A stretch of 64,000 nt of DNA from Curtobacterium sp. 9128 (GCF_900086645.1 NZ_LT576451.1:3596001-3660000), one strand, 5' to 3'; positions 26,024 through 35,286 are shown, counted from the first letter of the stretch. The notes: generated by a model from the sequence alone, not told the origin. Numbers and translations are program-made.

Positions 26024-26791
26024 CTAGAACAACGGCCAGGGGACCGCCGGACCGTACCCGGCCGGTGGCGGGAAGCGGCCGACGGCCGCCAGGGCGGCGC
26101 ACCGCGCCTCGAGGTTGTCGATCTCGTCGACCGTCAGGTGCTCCTCGAGCTGCGCGCCCAGGTCGCCGTGCAGCGCCGACACCACGCGGTCGATCCCCGC
26201 GAGCTCGTCGTCGGTGAGCGGCTCGTCGATCCAGCCCCACAGCACCGTCCGGAGCTTGTGCTCGACGTGGAAGGTCAGGCCGTGGTCGACGCCGTGCCGG
26301 TGCCCGTCCGGCATCGCGAGCACGTGGCCACCCTTGCGGTCCGCGTTGTTCACCACGACGTCGAAGACGGCCATCCGGCGGAGCGCCGCGGAGTCCTCGT
26401 GCACGAGCGTGACCGGATTGTCGTGCTCGTCGATCGCCTCGAGCACGGTCAGCATCGGCTGATCGGGCTGCTCGGCCTCGTCCGTGGGGATGACGTCCAC
26501 CGCGTCCTGCTCCGGGTCGATCTCCTGCCAGCGCTGGATCATTCCGCGGCCGAGCGGACCCTCACCGAGCCACGTCGGCGGGACGACGCGCCAGCCGAAC
26601 GCCTCGGACACCAGGAACGCCGAGTACTCGCGGCCGGCGAGTGTGCCGTCGGGGAAGTCCCACAGCGGCTTCTCGCCCGCGATCGGCTTGTACACGACCT
26701 GCTCGCCGTCGAGGTCTGCCAGGAAGGTGGCGTTCGATGCCTCGCGGATGCGTGCGGTGAGCTGCAATCCGCTCGGTTCGGCTTCGCTCAT
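26024..26791 (-). CDS. SCO1664-family protein (kinase-like fold)
   Basis: 255 aa soluble protein. Segments V-V-Y-K-P-I-A-G-E-K-P-L-W-D-F-P, N-N-A-D-R-K-G-G-H and V-D-H-G-L-T-F-H resemble a phosphatidylinositol-kinase/HipA-type catalytic core (Lys for ATP, D-R-K-G-G-H catalytic loop, D-H-G metal site). In Streptomyces and mycobacteria the family is found next to DUF3090 and a histidine phosphatase, as here. ATGA overlap with the DUF3090 stop indicates coupling. The substrate is unknown. Confidence 0.85.
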   Translation of the reverse strand: MSEAEPSGLQLTARIREASNATFLADLDGEQVVYKPIAGEKPLWDFPDGTLAGREYSAFLVSEAFGWRVVPPTWLGEGPLGRGMIQRWQEIDPEQDAVDVIPTDEAEQPDQPMLTVLEAIDEHDNPVTLVHEDSAALRRMAVFDVVVNNADRKGGHVLAMPDGHRHGVDHGLTFHVEHKLRTVLWGWIDEPLTDDELAGIDRVVSALHGDLGAQLEEHLTVDEIDNLEARCAALAAVGRFPPPAGYGPAVPWPLF

Positions 26792-27315
26792 GCGGCGCCG
26801 GGCGGCCGTCCGGCGGCCACGACCTCACGCGTGCGCTCCACGAACGCGCGCGCGGTGCCGACGGGGATCTTCACCTGGAGCAGCTCGCTCGGCTCGGGCA
26901 TCTCCACGACCGCCTCGATCTCACCGTCCTCGTCGGACTCCTCGGACAGGATCTCCAGCTCGTCCTCGATCGGGTACGCCTCGATGACCACCTGGGCCGT
27001 CGCCGGGTCGAACCCCAGGCTGAGGGCACCCGCACGGAACTCGGGCTCCACCGGCTGGTCCAGCGGGTCGACGTCGTACAGCTCACGCGGGACCGACGGC
27101 GGGACGCTGAAACGGTTCTCCTCCACCGTGGCGACCTCGTCGAGGAGTTCGTCGAGCTTCTCCGCGAGGACCGCGGACTGCTCCTTCTCGAGCGCGACGC
27201 TCACCACCCGGCGGCCGTCGCGCGCCTGCAGGTAGAAGGTCCGCTCACCGGGGCGCCCGATGGTGCCGACGACGAGACGATCCGGCCAGTCGAAGCCGTG
27301 GACGATGGGGGGCAT
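26788..27315 (-). CDS. DUF3090 family protein
   Basis: 175 aa, acidic, no signal. The N-terminal P-P-I-V-H-G-F-D-W-P-D-R-L-V-V-G-T-I-G-R-P-G-E-R-T-F-Y pattern is characteristic of DUF3090, a conserved actinobacterial protein of unknown function. It lies between the SCO1664-like gene (4-bp overlap) and the histidine phosphatase (43 bp), a three-gene order that is widely conserved in the phylum. Confidence 0.88.
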   Translation of the reverse strand: MPPIVHGFDWPDRLVVGTIGRPGERTFYLQARDGRRVVSVALEKEQSAVLAEKLDELLDEVATVEENRFSVPPSVPRELYDVDPLDQPVEPEFRAGALSLGFDPATAQVVIEAYPIEDELEILSEESDEDGEIEAVVEMPEPSELLQVKIPVGTARAFVERTREVVAAGRPPGAA

Positions 27316-27358
27316 ACCCGCATTGTAGGAGCGACCGGCTGCGTCCGTTCAGGGTCTG

Positions 27359-28066
27359 TCAGTACCCCGTCTGGTCTGTTGCGTTGCCCGCACCGCCGCC
27401 GACTGCGGCGTCGCCGGTTGGCGCCTGCGCTTTCGCGAGCCACGACAGGTCACCCGACTCGGTGTTCGTCGCCGCGACCTCCGGTCGGTGCTCGCCGTAC
27501 CGCACCACCGACACCGACGCTGGGCCGACCGTGATCCGCTGGAACAGGTCGAGGTGCATGCCCAACGCATCCGCCAGGATCGACTTGATGATGTCGCCGT
27601 GGCTCACCGCGACCCAGACCGCGTTCGGGCCGTGCGCCGCCTCGATCTCCCCGTCGAGCCGGCGGATCGCGGACACCGCCCGGGACTGCATGGCCTGCAT
27701 CGACTCGCCGCCCGGGAACACCACGGCGCTCGGGTTGGACTGCACCACGCGCCAGAGCGGTTCCTTCGCCAGGTCGCTGAGCTTCCGGTTCTGCCACTCC
27801 CCGTAGTCCGCTTCGGTGATCGCTCGCTCCACGAACTGCTGCGGCTCCCCCTGCTGGAAGGCCGTGATCGCCCGGGCCGTCTGTCGGCAGCGTTCGAGGG
27901 GGCTGGACACGACGGCCGCGAGCGGGACCGCCGCGATGCGTTCCGCAGTCGTCGCCGCCTGCCGTTTGCCGACGGAGTCGAGCGCGACGCCGGCCGTGCG
28001 GCCTGCGAGGAGTCCGGTCGCGTTCGCGGTGGTGCGTCCGTGCCGGACGAGGAGGACGGTCGCCAT
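27359..28066 (-). CDS. Histidine phosphatase (phosphoglycerate mutase-like)
   Basis: 235 aa. Catalytic L-V-R-H-G-R-T at residues 5-11 (His8 the phosphorylated residue), S-S-P-L-E-R-C-R-Q-T-A, E-A-D-Y-G-E-W and a second His in V-S-H-G-D. These define the acid-phosphatase/PGM-like superfamily; the substrate is undefined. It heads the operon with DUF3090 and the SCO1664-like gene and is divergent from the VOC gene with only 23 bp between starts. Confidence 0.9.
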   Translation of the reverse strand: MATVLLVRHGRTTANATGLLAGRTAGVALDSVGKRQAATTAERIAAVPLAAVVSSPLERCRQTARAITAFQQGEPQQFVERAITEADYGEWQNRKLSDLAKEPLWRVVQSNPSAVVFPGGESMQAMQSRAVSAIRRLDGEIEAAHGPNAVWVAVSHGDIIKSILADALGMHLDLFQRITVGPASVSVVRYGEHRPEVAATNTESGDLSWLAKAQAPTGDAAVGGGAGNATDQTGY

Positions 28067-28089
28067 GCGCTCGATCCTAGGCTGGGCCC

Positions 28090-28521
28090 GTGTCCGTCCC
28101 CGACCTCGCGCCCGCACTGGTTCCCGAACTGCTCGTCTCCGACCTCGATGCGAGCCTTGCGTTCTGGGTCGACCGCTGCGGCTTCACCGTGTCGTACGAC
28201 CGGCCGGACGAACGCTTCGCGTACATCGTGCTCGGTTCGGCGCACCTGATGCTCGAGCAGGCCGGGGTGGGGCGGAACTGGGTGACCGGGCCACTGGAAC
28301 AGCCATTCGGCCGCGGGATCAACTTCCAGATCACCGTCCCTGACAGCGACGTGATCGCCTCGGAGTTGCGGGCGGGCGGCGTCGCCCTCTTCATGAAGCC
28401 GGAGACCAAGTGGTACCGGGTCGACGGGGCCGAGGAAGCCGGCGTCCGGCAGTTCCTGGTCACCGATCCGGACGGGTACCTCATCCGGTTTCAGTCGTCC
28501 GTGGGCCGACGCCCCGTCTGA
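28090..28521 (+). CDS. VOC-family (glyoxalase/bleomycin-resistance-like) protein
   Basis: 143 aa with the twofold beta-alpha-beta-beta-beta layout: L-V-P-E-L-L-V-S-D-L-D-A-S-L-A-F-W at the start and F-L-V-T-D-P-D-G-Y-L-I-R-F-Q near the end. The size and the F-W-V-D-R-C-G-F motif fit bleomycin-resistance-like binding proteins. It may sequester a small hydrophobic or glycopeptide compound, or be a minor metabolic enzyme. GTG start; the BLUF gene follows after 17 bp. Confidence 0.85.
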   Translation: MSVPDLAPALVPELLVSDLDASLAFWVDRCGFTVSYDRPDERFAYIVLGSAHLMLEQAGVGRNWVTGPLEQPFGRGINFQITVPDSDVIASELRAGGVALFMKPETKWYRVDGAEEAGVRQFLVTDPDGYLIRFQSSVGRRPV

Positions 28522-28538
28522 CCCGGGATGATGGTCGG

Positions 28539-28967
28539 GTGCTCGTCTCGATCGTCTACATGAGTCGCGCCGTCGAGGAGTTCGACGACGCGGCGATGAC
28601 TGCGCTGCTCCGGGAGGCTCGGCTCCACAACGAGGCGCTCGGCGTCTCCGGGCTGCTCGTCGCGAAGGGCGGCCGCTTCATGCAGTTGCTCGAAGGCCCG
28701 GCGTGGAGCGTCGACGACCGGTTCTCGGTCATCGCGAAGGACCCGCGGCACCACGAGGTGACCTCGCTGATCCGGGAGGACATCGAGAGTCGTCGGTTCG
28801 ACGGGTGGTCGATGGCCTACCGCGGACTCGATGACGACGACCTGGCTGCGGAAGCGGGGTTCAGCCCGTTCCTGAGCGGGACGACGGACTTCCCGCGGTC
28901 GTTCGACCGGACGAGCGCGGCGTGGCTCCTGAAGTGGTTCCGAGATCGCGAGCTGCACGACGTCTGA
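28539..28967 (+). CDS. Short BLUF-domain blue-light photoreceptor
   Basis: 142 aa, essentially one BLUF domain plus a C-terminal helical cap. The three FAD-pocket residues are in register with AppA: Tyr7 (S-I-V-Y-M-S-R), Asn31 (H-N-E-A-L-G-V-S-G-L-L) and Gln49 (F-M-Q-L-L-E-G); the spacings 24 and 18 equal those of AppA Y21/N45/Q63. It should bind FAD and signal blue light through a protein partner, as PixD-type short BLUF proteins do. No output domain is present. GTG start at 28539; the gene ends 4 bp from a convergent TetR gene. Confidence 0.87.
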   Translation: MLVSIVYMSRAVEEFDDAAMTALLREARLHNEALGVSGLLVAKGGRFMQLLEGPAWSVDDRFSVIAKDPRHHEVTSLIREDIESRRFDGWSMAYRGLDDDDLAAEAGFSPFLSGTTDFPRSFDRTSAAWLLKWFRDRELHDV

Positions 28968-28971
28968 GCGG

Positions 28972-29592
28972 TCAGGCGAACGACTCGTCGACGAGGGCCA
29001 GCAGCCGCTCCCGGTGCGCCCGCTCCACTGACGCGAGGACGAGCACCTGCCACATCGTCGCCACCGCAGGGAGCAGGTCCTGCCGACCGGAGCGGACGTT
29101 CGCGACGAGCTGCACGCCGGTGAAGTACGGCACCACGGTCGCGCCGAGCTGTTCCGGCGAGAGCTCCTGCCCGACCTCACCGCTCGCGACCCCGAGGCGG
29201 AATACATCGACGACCCCGGCGATCCACTGCTCGTAGAAGCTCGAGGTCGCACCGGCCAGTACACCGTGCTCCAACGACAGCCGGATCCCCGCGCGGACGA
29301 CCAGGTCGTGCATGAGCAGGTCGGCGATGGCTCGGGAGGCCCGGATGAGTGAGCCGACCGGCGACGCATCGGTGAAGTCCATCGCCGCGAAGGTCCGGGC
29401 GTTCTGCTCGTCGATGACCGCGTGCGCGATCGACAGCTTCGTCGGGAAGTGGTGGTGGAGCGCACCCTGGCCGACGCCGCCCGCTCGGGCGATCCCCGCG
29501 ATGCTGGCAGTCGCGTACCCGTGTCGGTCGAACTCGCCGGCGGCGGCCTCGACGATCAGCGCACGTCGCCCCTGGCCTGCCGCGTCTCCCAC
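28972..29592 (-). CDS. TetR-family regulator (gamma-butyrolactone-receptor-like)
   Basis: 206 aa. N-terminal helix-turn-helix: A-L-I-V-E-A-A-A-G-E-F-D-R-H-G-Y then I-A-R-A-G-G-V-G-Q-G-A-L-H-H-H-F-P-T-K. The G-A-L-x-x-H-F-P form and the long following helix resemble ArpA/ScbR-type receptors for butyrolactone signals, but this is a weak hint. GTG start at 29592 has no strong ribosome site. It is 38 bp downstream of an NAD(P)-binding reductase on the same strand, which it may regulate. Confidence 0.85.
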   Translation of the reverse strand: MGDAAGQGRRALIVEAAAGEFDRHGYATASIAGIARAGGVGQGALHHHFPTKLSIAHAVIDEQNARTFAAMDFTDASPVGSLIRASRAIADLLMHDLVVRAGIRLSLEHGVLAGATSSFYEQWIAGVVDVFRLGVASGEVGQELSPEQLGATVVPYFTGVQLVANVRSGRQDLLPAVATMWQVLVLASVERAHRERLLALVDESFA

Positions 29593-29630
29593 CGGTCCAC
29601 CGTACCGACCGGCGGGAGCGCTCCCGGCCG

Positions 29631-30281
29631 TCAGGCCTGGTCGGCGTGCAGGAACTCGGCGATGGCGGTCGCGCCGCTGTTGAAGCGGTAGGTGCTGCCC
29701 GCGGTCCCACCGTTGTCGAGGACGTCCGCGACGACCTGCGCGACGTCGCCACGCGACACCTTCGACGAGTCGCCGTCCCAGTCGATGCGACCGGTCGGTT
29801 CGTCGTCGGTGAGCGTGCTCGGCGCGACGATCGTCCACTCGAGGCCGGAGTCACGGACCACCGCGTCGGCGATCATCTTGGACTGCGCGTACGCGAAGAA
29901 GTCGTTGTCCTGCGGCACCCCGTGGTCGAGCACGGAACCTGCCCACGAGACCATCACGTAGCGTTCGACACCCGCGCGCTTGGCAGCCTGCACGGACAGC
30001 ACTGCCGCATCGCGGTCGATCGCCCAGGTCCGGTCGACCGATCCCCCGCCGGCACCGGCGGACCACACCACGGCGTCCTGCCCGCGGACCAGGTCCTCGA
30101 AGCCCGACAACGTCAGCTCCTGGATGTCGGCCACCTTCGGGTCGCCGCCGTGGGAACGGATCTCGTCGGCCTGGTCGGGGTTCCGGATGACGGACGTGAC
30201 GTGGTGGCCGCGCTCGCTGAGGATGCGCGTCGCGAGGAGTGCGACCTTGCCGTGGCCGCCGAAGATGATGATGTCGCTCAT
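29631..30281 (-). CDS. NAD(P)H-binding SDR-like protein (YwnB/NmrA-type)
   Basis: 216 aa. Begins S-D-I-I-I-F-G-G-H-G-K-V-A with a variant GxxGxxx Rossmann loop, then V-I-R-N-P and A-V-V-W-S-A-G-A-G-G, as in atypical extended SDR proteins of the NmrA/YwnB group. A catalytic Tyr/Lys pair is not obvious (Y-A-Q-S-K-M is a candidate). The role may be redox sensing or a reductase; the TetR gene downstream could be its regulator. Confidence 0.82.
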   Translation of the reverse strand: MSDIIIFGGHGKVALLATRILSERGHHVTSVIRNPDQADEIRSHGGDPKVADIQELTLSGFEDLVRGQDAVVWSAGAGGGSVDRTWAIDRDAAVLSVQAAKRAGVERYVMVSWAGSVLDHGVPQDNDFFAYAQSKMIADAVVRDSGLEWTIVAPSTLTDDEPTGRIDWDGDSSKVSRGDVAQVVADVLDNGGTAGSTYRFNSGATAIAEFLHADQA

Positions 30282-30343
30282 TGCAACGACGCTACGCGGA
30301 CCGCCTCAGCGCGGGGTGACCGCGACACGGACGTGGATCGAGC

Positions 30344-30427
30344 GGAGGGTGTGGGATTCGAACCCACGAGACATCGCTGCCCACCTGTTTTCAAGACAGG
30401 CTCCATCGGCCACTCGGACAACCCTCC
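30344..30427 (-). tRNA. tRNA-Ser (anticodon UGA)
   Basis: 84 nt. Acceptor GGAGGGT/ACCCTCC, anticodon stem CCTGT/ACAGG with loop CTTGAAA (anticodon TGA), long variable arm and GTTCGAATC T-loop. No encoded CCA. It reads UCA and related UCN codons. Confidence 0.96.
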
Positions 30428-30501
30428 ACGACGCGGCCACGTGGCGAGACGTGACCGCGTCCCGAGGAGTCTAGCCGAGCCTCCAGGCCGGGACCTGGAA
30501 C

Positions 30502-30538
30502 ACGACGACCCCCGATCGGTGCGATCGGGGGTCGTCGT
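30502..30538. terminator. Terminator of the 1482-aa surface protein gene
   Basis: A 16-bp perfect stem (ACGACGACCCCCGATC/GATCGGGGGTCGTCGT) with a 5-base loop, 26 bp past the stop of the large minus-strand gene. It is strong and separates that gene from tRNA-Ser. Confidence 0.85.
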
Positions 30539-30564
30539 GTCGACGTCAGGCCGGGCCTGTCAGG

Positions 30565-33500
30565 TCAGGCCTGCGGACGGTCGTCCTGGCGCCGGCGGGC
30601 GCGCTGCGCGGCGAGGAGCAGGACGAGGCCGAGCAGCAGCACCACGATCGCTGCGGGGACACCGATCATGACGATGTTCGTGCCGGTGAACGCGAGCTCC
30701 TGCGGAGCGGCTTCGACGGTGAACTTCTTCGTGATCTCCTTCGAGAACACCCACACCGTCTTCTGCGGCGCCGCCGAACGAGCACCGGGGGTGGTGTCCG
30801 TGTCGTCGGTGACCGTGTACTGGCCCTTCGCCTTCGCGGTGAAGGTCAGCGAACCGGCCGCGACGTCGGCCTCCGAGACGGTGTAGCTGGTCTCGCAGGA
30901 CTCAACCTGACCAGGCTGGAGTGCCTCGATCTCGCAGGAGATCGACGATCCGACCTGCTGCTCCACCGCGGCGCGGTCGAGGGTCCGGTTACCGGTGTTC
31001 GCGAACCGGAACGACCCCGTCACGACGTCACCCGGACGGAGCGCGTCCGTGGTCGCGGACGTCGTGTACTCGCCGCTGATGTCGATGCTGGCAGAGGACT
31101 CCAGCGACACGTCACGGTGGTCACCCGAGGACACCGAGTCACCCGTCGGCGTCGTGCCCGCGGTGGTCAGGTCGAACCCGACCGTCCCGCGGTCGATGTC
31201 CTGCTGGGTCAGGGCGTAGGGCGCCAGCTCGGTGACGACGTCGGTCCCCGGCGCCAGCGTGCCCTCGCCGACCTGCTCGGGGTCGCCGTCCGACACGACG
31301 GACTCCAGGCCCTCGACCGTCACGTTGCCCGCGTTCGAGACCGTCGCGGACAGCAGCACCTCGTCGCCGACGCGCGGAGCCGAACCATGCTCGGTCTCGG
31401 CGAGGTGCGCCGAGAGCACGGACTGCAGCTGCGGTTCCTGCAGCAGCGTCACGTCAGCGGACTCGTCCGCCGAGATCGTCTGCCCCTTCGGACCCGTCGC
31501 GGCAGCAGCCAACGAGAAGCGCACCGTGCCGGCGTCGATGTCCGCCTGGGACAGCGTGTACCCGGCGATCGTGAGCTTCGCCGTCGAACCCGGAGCGATC
31601 GTCTCCGGCGCCTTGACCGTCAGGTCCTCATGGCCGGGCAGGGCAACCTGCACGTCGGAGACGGTCACGGTGCCCGTGTTGGCCAGCGTTCCCGTGAGCG
31701 TGACGGTGTCGCCCGCGTTCGGAGCACCCTTCGCGTCGAGCTCGGCGCCGAAGCGCGCACTCATGGTCGCCTGCTGCTCGAACTCGACCACGGTCTCCAC
31801 GTCGTCACGGACCTGCTGGTCCTTCGGACCAACCGCCGCGACCTGCATCGGAACGCTCAGCGTGCCCGCGTCGATGTCCGCCTGGGTCAGCGTGTAGTCC
31901 GACACCGACACGGCGGTGGACGCACCGGGCGCGAGACGCTCCTCGGCGACGGAGACCCGCAGCCCGTCGAAGCCGGGGACGGCAGCGGTCACACCGTGCA
32001 GGGTGACGTTGCCGCTGTTCCGGATCGATCCGGTGAAGGACACGGTGTCGCCGGCCTTGGGGGCCTTCTTGCCGTCCAGCTCGCTGCTGAACTTCGTCGA
32101 CACGGCCGGAGCCTGCGCGACGGTCGCCTGCGTCGCCGTGGCAGATGCCTCAACCTCGACACCCTTCGGCGCGGTGCTCGTCGCGGTCGCGTCGAACGTG
32201 ACCGACCCACGATCAACGTCGGCCTGGGTCACCTTGTAGGAGCCCTCGACCGCGCACTCGACGGACTTGCCGGGAGCGATCGCTGCGGGGCAGGTAACGG
32301 TCATCCCGCGCTCACCGTCGATGACGATCGTCGTGTCACGGATCGTGACGTTGCCAGTGTTGGAAGCGGTCACACCGAGCGAGACCTTGTCGCCGACACC
32401 CGGGTCCGACGTGGTCTTCACCACCGGTGCCAGGGCGAGCCCTGCACCGGCGGCCTGCTCGAGGTCCAGGCTCGCGCCGGCCTCACTGTTCGCGACCTGA
32501 CCCTTCGGCCCCTGCGATTCACCACGCATCGTGAACGAGACAGAACCCTCGTCGATGTCATCCTGCGTCAACGAGTACGCGGCGATCGTCACCGGGACGT
32601 CGGCCCCGGGTGCGAGCGCACCGGACGGCACCTCGACGGAGAGATCGTCGCGGTTGAGGATCGACGCGGTGATCTCGGACAGGGTCACGGTGCCGCTGTT
32701 GGTCAGCGTGCCCGTGAGGGAGACGGTGTCGCCGGCCTTCGGCGTGCCCTTCGCGTCGAGGGACGCACCGAACCGGGCGGTCAGCGCGGTCCGCTGCTCG
32801 ATCTCGACGACGGTGCGCGCGTCGTCCTGGACCTGCTGGTCCTTCGGACCGATCGCAGCGACCTGCATCGGGACGGTCAGCGTCCCCGCATCGATGTCCG
32901 CCTGGGTCAGGACGTAGTCGGACACGGTGACCTCGGTCGACGCGCCGGGGGCGAGCTGCTCGTCGGACACGCCGACGGCCAGTCCGTCGAAGCCCGGGAC
33001 AGCGGCGGTCACGCCGTGCAGCGTGACGTTGCCGCTGTTGCGGATCGCGCCGGTGAAGGAAACCCGGTCACCAGCCTTGGGGGCCTTCCCGGAGAGCTCG
33101 CCGGCGATCGTCGCCGACACCGCCGGCGCCTGAGCCTGCGTGGCCTGCGTGGTCGTCGCCGTGGCTTCGACCTCGACACCCTTCGGCGCGGTGCTCGTCG
33201 CGGTGGCCGCGAACGCAACCGAACCGTGATCCACATCAGCCTGGGTCACCTTGTAGGAACCCTCGACCTCGCAGTCCACCGACTTCCCCGGAGCGATGGT
33301 CGCCGGGCACGTGACGGTCATGCCACGCTGCCCGGCGATGACGATGCTCGTGTCGCGGAGCGTGACGTTGCCGGTGTTCGAGGCGCGGACACTCAGCGTG
33401 ACCGTGTCGCCGACGCCCGGGTCACCGGTGGTCTTCACGACCGGTGCAAGAGCAAGCCCCGCGCCGGCGTTCTGCTCACTGGTGCTCACCGTCGCCGTGC

Positions 33501-35013
33501 CAGCGCCCGCAACGGGGGCGTCCAGCCGGGAGAGCGCGGAGATCGACACCGAGTCGTCGATGCTGCCGGCATCGATGTCGTCCTGCGTGACGTCACGAGC
33601 GGGCGTGGTGCACGACACCGTCGCCCCGACCGCGATGTCGGTCGCAGCGCAGGCGTCAGCCACCTCACCGATCGTCAGGTCGTGGACCGCGACGTTGCCG
33701 TCGTTCTTCACGTCGTACCGGAACGCGATCTTCTCGCCCAGATCCGCGACCGCGTCGCCGTTGCCACCGGTGATCACCGGGGTGCCGGTCACGGTGAGTG
33801 CGTTGCGCTCCGGTGCGAACTCCACCGAGTCCGTCCCCGCGAGGTCGAGCCCCTTGTGCGCCGTCACCAGGTCGGTGTCGACCGAGTACGTCCCGGGCGT
33901 CGTGGTCGTGACATCCACCGAGATCGTGCAGTCCACAGCGCCCTCGGCGAGGTCACCGTCCACGGTCACGGACGTCGCACCCGCAGCCGCGGTCACTTCG
34001 GGGTTCGCACAGGTCGTCGACGTGTTCGGCGTCGGCGCCACCGTGAGCCCATCCGGCAGGTCAGCGGCGAAGGACCAGCCGCGCTTCTGCCCGTGCTCGG
34101 TCGTGTTGATCACGCGGTAGGTCAGTCGGGCGGTGTCGCCCACGATCGGCGTCCCGGACAGCGACTGCGTCATGGTCGGCGTCGAGTCGACGATGGACAC
34201 ACGGTCCACCGCGCCGTCGTTCCCGCCGCCGGAGGCCTGCTGGTTGCGCATGATCCAGCGCACGGTGTCGCCGCTGAAGAGCAGCCCGCCCTTCGAGACG
34301 AACTCGCCGCCCTTGATCGACATACCCGAGACGATGTACTCCTGCGCGCCACGGTCCGTGCAGGGGTCGATCGGGGTGTCCGCGATCTTGTGTTCCTGGT
34401 CGCCGTCGACGAGCGAGAAGTCCAGGAGCGGGTGATTGGAGTAACAGTTGATCGCAGCAGCGCTGACGCCGAACGACACGAAGCGTCCAGTCTGCGGCAG
34501 TTCGAACGGCTTCACCGATTCGAGCTGGATCTTGCCCGCGCCGGGATCTCCACCCTGGGTGTAGGCGCTGACGATGTGGTTGGTAGCCGGGTCCGTGCCG
34601 GTGATCTGCCCGAGGGCGTTCGCGATCCTCTTCAGGTTGTTGTTCGCTGCGCCGTCGCAGGCGGCGAGCGAGGTGCTCGACTGACTCGTCACGATGCCGT
34701 TGCATCGTGCACCGTTGATCCACACCGGGTCACCCGTGTAGGTCTCGTCAGCGGCACCGACGTACTCGTTGACCAGCTTGGCGTCGGTCCAGCCGCCGTT
34801 CTCGAAGTCCTCGACGAGCAGCAGCTCAGGGTCGCGTGCCGTGACGTCGGCCGACGCTGCGGAGGCGGGTCGAGCCTCCGGCCCGGATCCGGCAGTCGGC
34901 TGCGGCGCAGCCGACACCGCGACTGTGCCGAGCAGCGCGGTCGTCAGACCGAGCGCGCCGCTCGCGAGGAGGATTCCCTTGCGCCGCGCGCCAGGGGGTG
35001 CCTTGTGTTTCAT
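30565..35013 (-). CDS. Very large LAFTG-anchored surface protein with DUF11/DUF7507-like repeats
   Basis: 1482 aa. Signal peptide ~1-35 (basic K-H-K...R-R-K, then hydrophobic, A-S-A type cleavage). Residues ~60-280 form a Cys-containing globular head of unknown type. From ~285 to ~1400 come about ten ~105-115-residue beta-sandwich repeats, most with V-x-N-x-G-N-V-T and L-T-Q-A-D-I-D-A-G-T-L, as in DUF11/DUF7507 domains. A three-domain block is repeated in tandem (DNA period about 1017 bp). The end is L-A-F-T-G (1440-1444), one membrane helix and R-A-R-R-R-Q, a class-E-type sortase signal. Probably a wall-attached adhesin or stalk; no catalytic motif is visible. Confidence 0.85.
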   Translation of the reverse strand: MKHKAPPGARRKGILLASGALGLTTALLGTVAVSAAPQPTAGSGPEARPASAASADVTARDPELLLVEDFENGGWTDAKLVNEYVGAADETYTGDPVWINGARCNGIVTSQSSTSLAACDGAANNNLKRIANALGQITGTDPATNHIVSAYTQGGDPGAGKIQLESVKPFELPQTGRFVSFGVSAAAINCYSNHPLLDFSLVDGDQEHKIADTPIDPCTDRGAQEYIVSGMSIKGGEFVSKGGLLFSGDTVRWIMRNQQASGGGNDGAVDRVSIVDSTPTMTQSLSGTPIVGDTARLTYRVINTTEHGQKRGWSFAADLPDGLTVAPTPNTSTTCANPEVTAAAGATSVTVDGDLAEGAVDCTISVDVTTTTPGTYSVDTDLVTAHKGLDLAGTDSVEFAPERNALTVTGTPVITGGNGDAVADLGEKIAFRYDVKNDGNVAVHDLTIGEVADACAATDIAVGATVSCTTPARDVTQDDIDAGSIDDSVSISALSRLDAPVAGAGTATVSTSEQNAGAGLALAPVVKTTGDPGVGDTVTLSVRASNTGNVTLRDTSIVIAGQRGMTVTCPATIAPGKSVDCEVEGSYKVTQADVDHGSVAFAATATSTAPKGVEVEATATTTQATQAQAPAVSATIAGELSGKAPKAGDRVSFTGAIRNSGNVTLHGVTAAVPGFDGLAVGVSDEQLAPGASTEVTVSDYVLTQADIDAGTLTVPMQVAAIGPKDQQVQDDARTVVEIEQRTALTARFGASLDAKGTPKAGDTVSLTGTLTNSGTVTLSEITASILNRDDLSVEVPSGALAPGADVPVTIAAYSLTQDDIDEGSVSFTMRGESQGPKGQVANSEAGASLDLEQAAGAGLALAPVVKTTSDPGVGDKVSLGVTASNTGNVTIRDTTIVIDGERGMTVTCPAAIAPGKSVECAVEGSYKVTQADVDRGSVTFDATATSTAPKGVEVEASATATQATVAQAPAVSTKFSSELDGKKAPKAGDTVSFTGSIRNSGNVTLHGVTAAVPGFDGLRVSVAEERLAPGASTAVSVSDYTLTQADIDAGTLSVPMQVAAVGPKDQQVRDDVETVVEFEQQATMSARFGAELDAKGAPNAGDTVTLTGTLANTGTVTVSDVQVALPGHEDLTVKAPETIAPGSTAKLTIAGYTLSQADIDAGTVRFSLAAAATGPKGQTISADESADVTLLQEPQLQSVLSAHLAETEHGSAPRVGDEVLLSATVSNAGNVTVEGLESVVSDGDPEQVGEGTLAPGTDVVTELAPYALTQQDIDRGTVGFDLTTAGTTPTGDSVSSGDHRDVSLESSASIDISGEYTTSATTDALRPGDVVTGSFRFANTGNRTLDRAAVEQQVGSSISCEIEALQPGQVESCETSYTVSEADVAAGSLTFTAKAKGQYTVTDDTDTTPGARSAAPQKTVWVFSKEITKKFTVEAAPQELAFTGTNIVMIGVPAAIVVLLLGLVLLLAAQRARRRQDDRPQA

Positions 35014-35156
35014 GTCGTCACTTTCGGAGTGTGATGCAGAGGTGGGGAGGGTGGGTCGGCAGATCGGGAAGGTGCCGACCGGCCGTCAGCAGATGGGCGC
35101 CGCATCCGTCAGCTCGCACGCGAGCGGGTGCTTCGGAGCATCGAGGTGCCGTCACA

Positions 35157-35203
35157 GATTATCGTTGATATTTATATATTTCAAGTGTCGCATGTGATGC
35201 GAC
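35157..35203. promoter_or_regulatory. AT-rich promoter/operator region upstream of the large surface gene
   Basis: The 308-bp gap between the large gene and paralog A has one very A+T-rich patch (TTGATATTTATATATTTCAA, 35165-35184) in otherwise 70% G+C DNA. It is followed by a perfect inverted repeat GTCGCAT-GTG-ATGCGAC (35187-35203). It likely holds the promoter and a dimeric regulator site. A similar TTGATATATTTCA element precedes the DUF5819 gene near 48.05 kb. Confidence 0.45.
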
Positions 35204-35286
35204 TCTTGAGCAACAGGCCGGGAGGCTGGGGATGCGCTGGTGGGGACCGCTGCGGTGATCAGTGGTCCCCACCAGGACACGCGGCA

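Noticed and set aside
31117..35034. 1,305-codon plus-strand frame over the DUF7507-like gene
   Set aside because: Arg/His-rich shadow of a high-GC coding region, with no domain.
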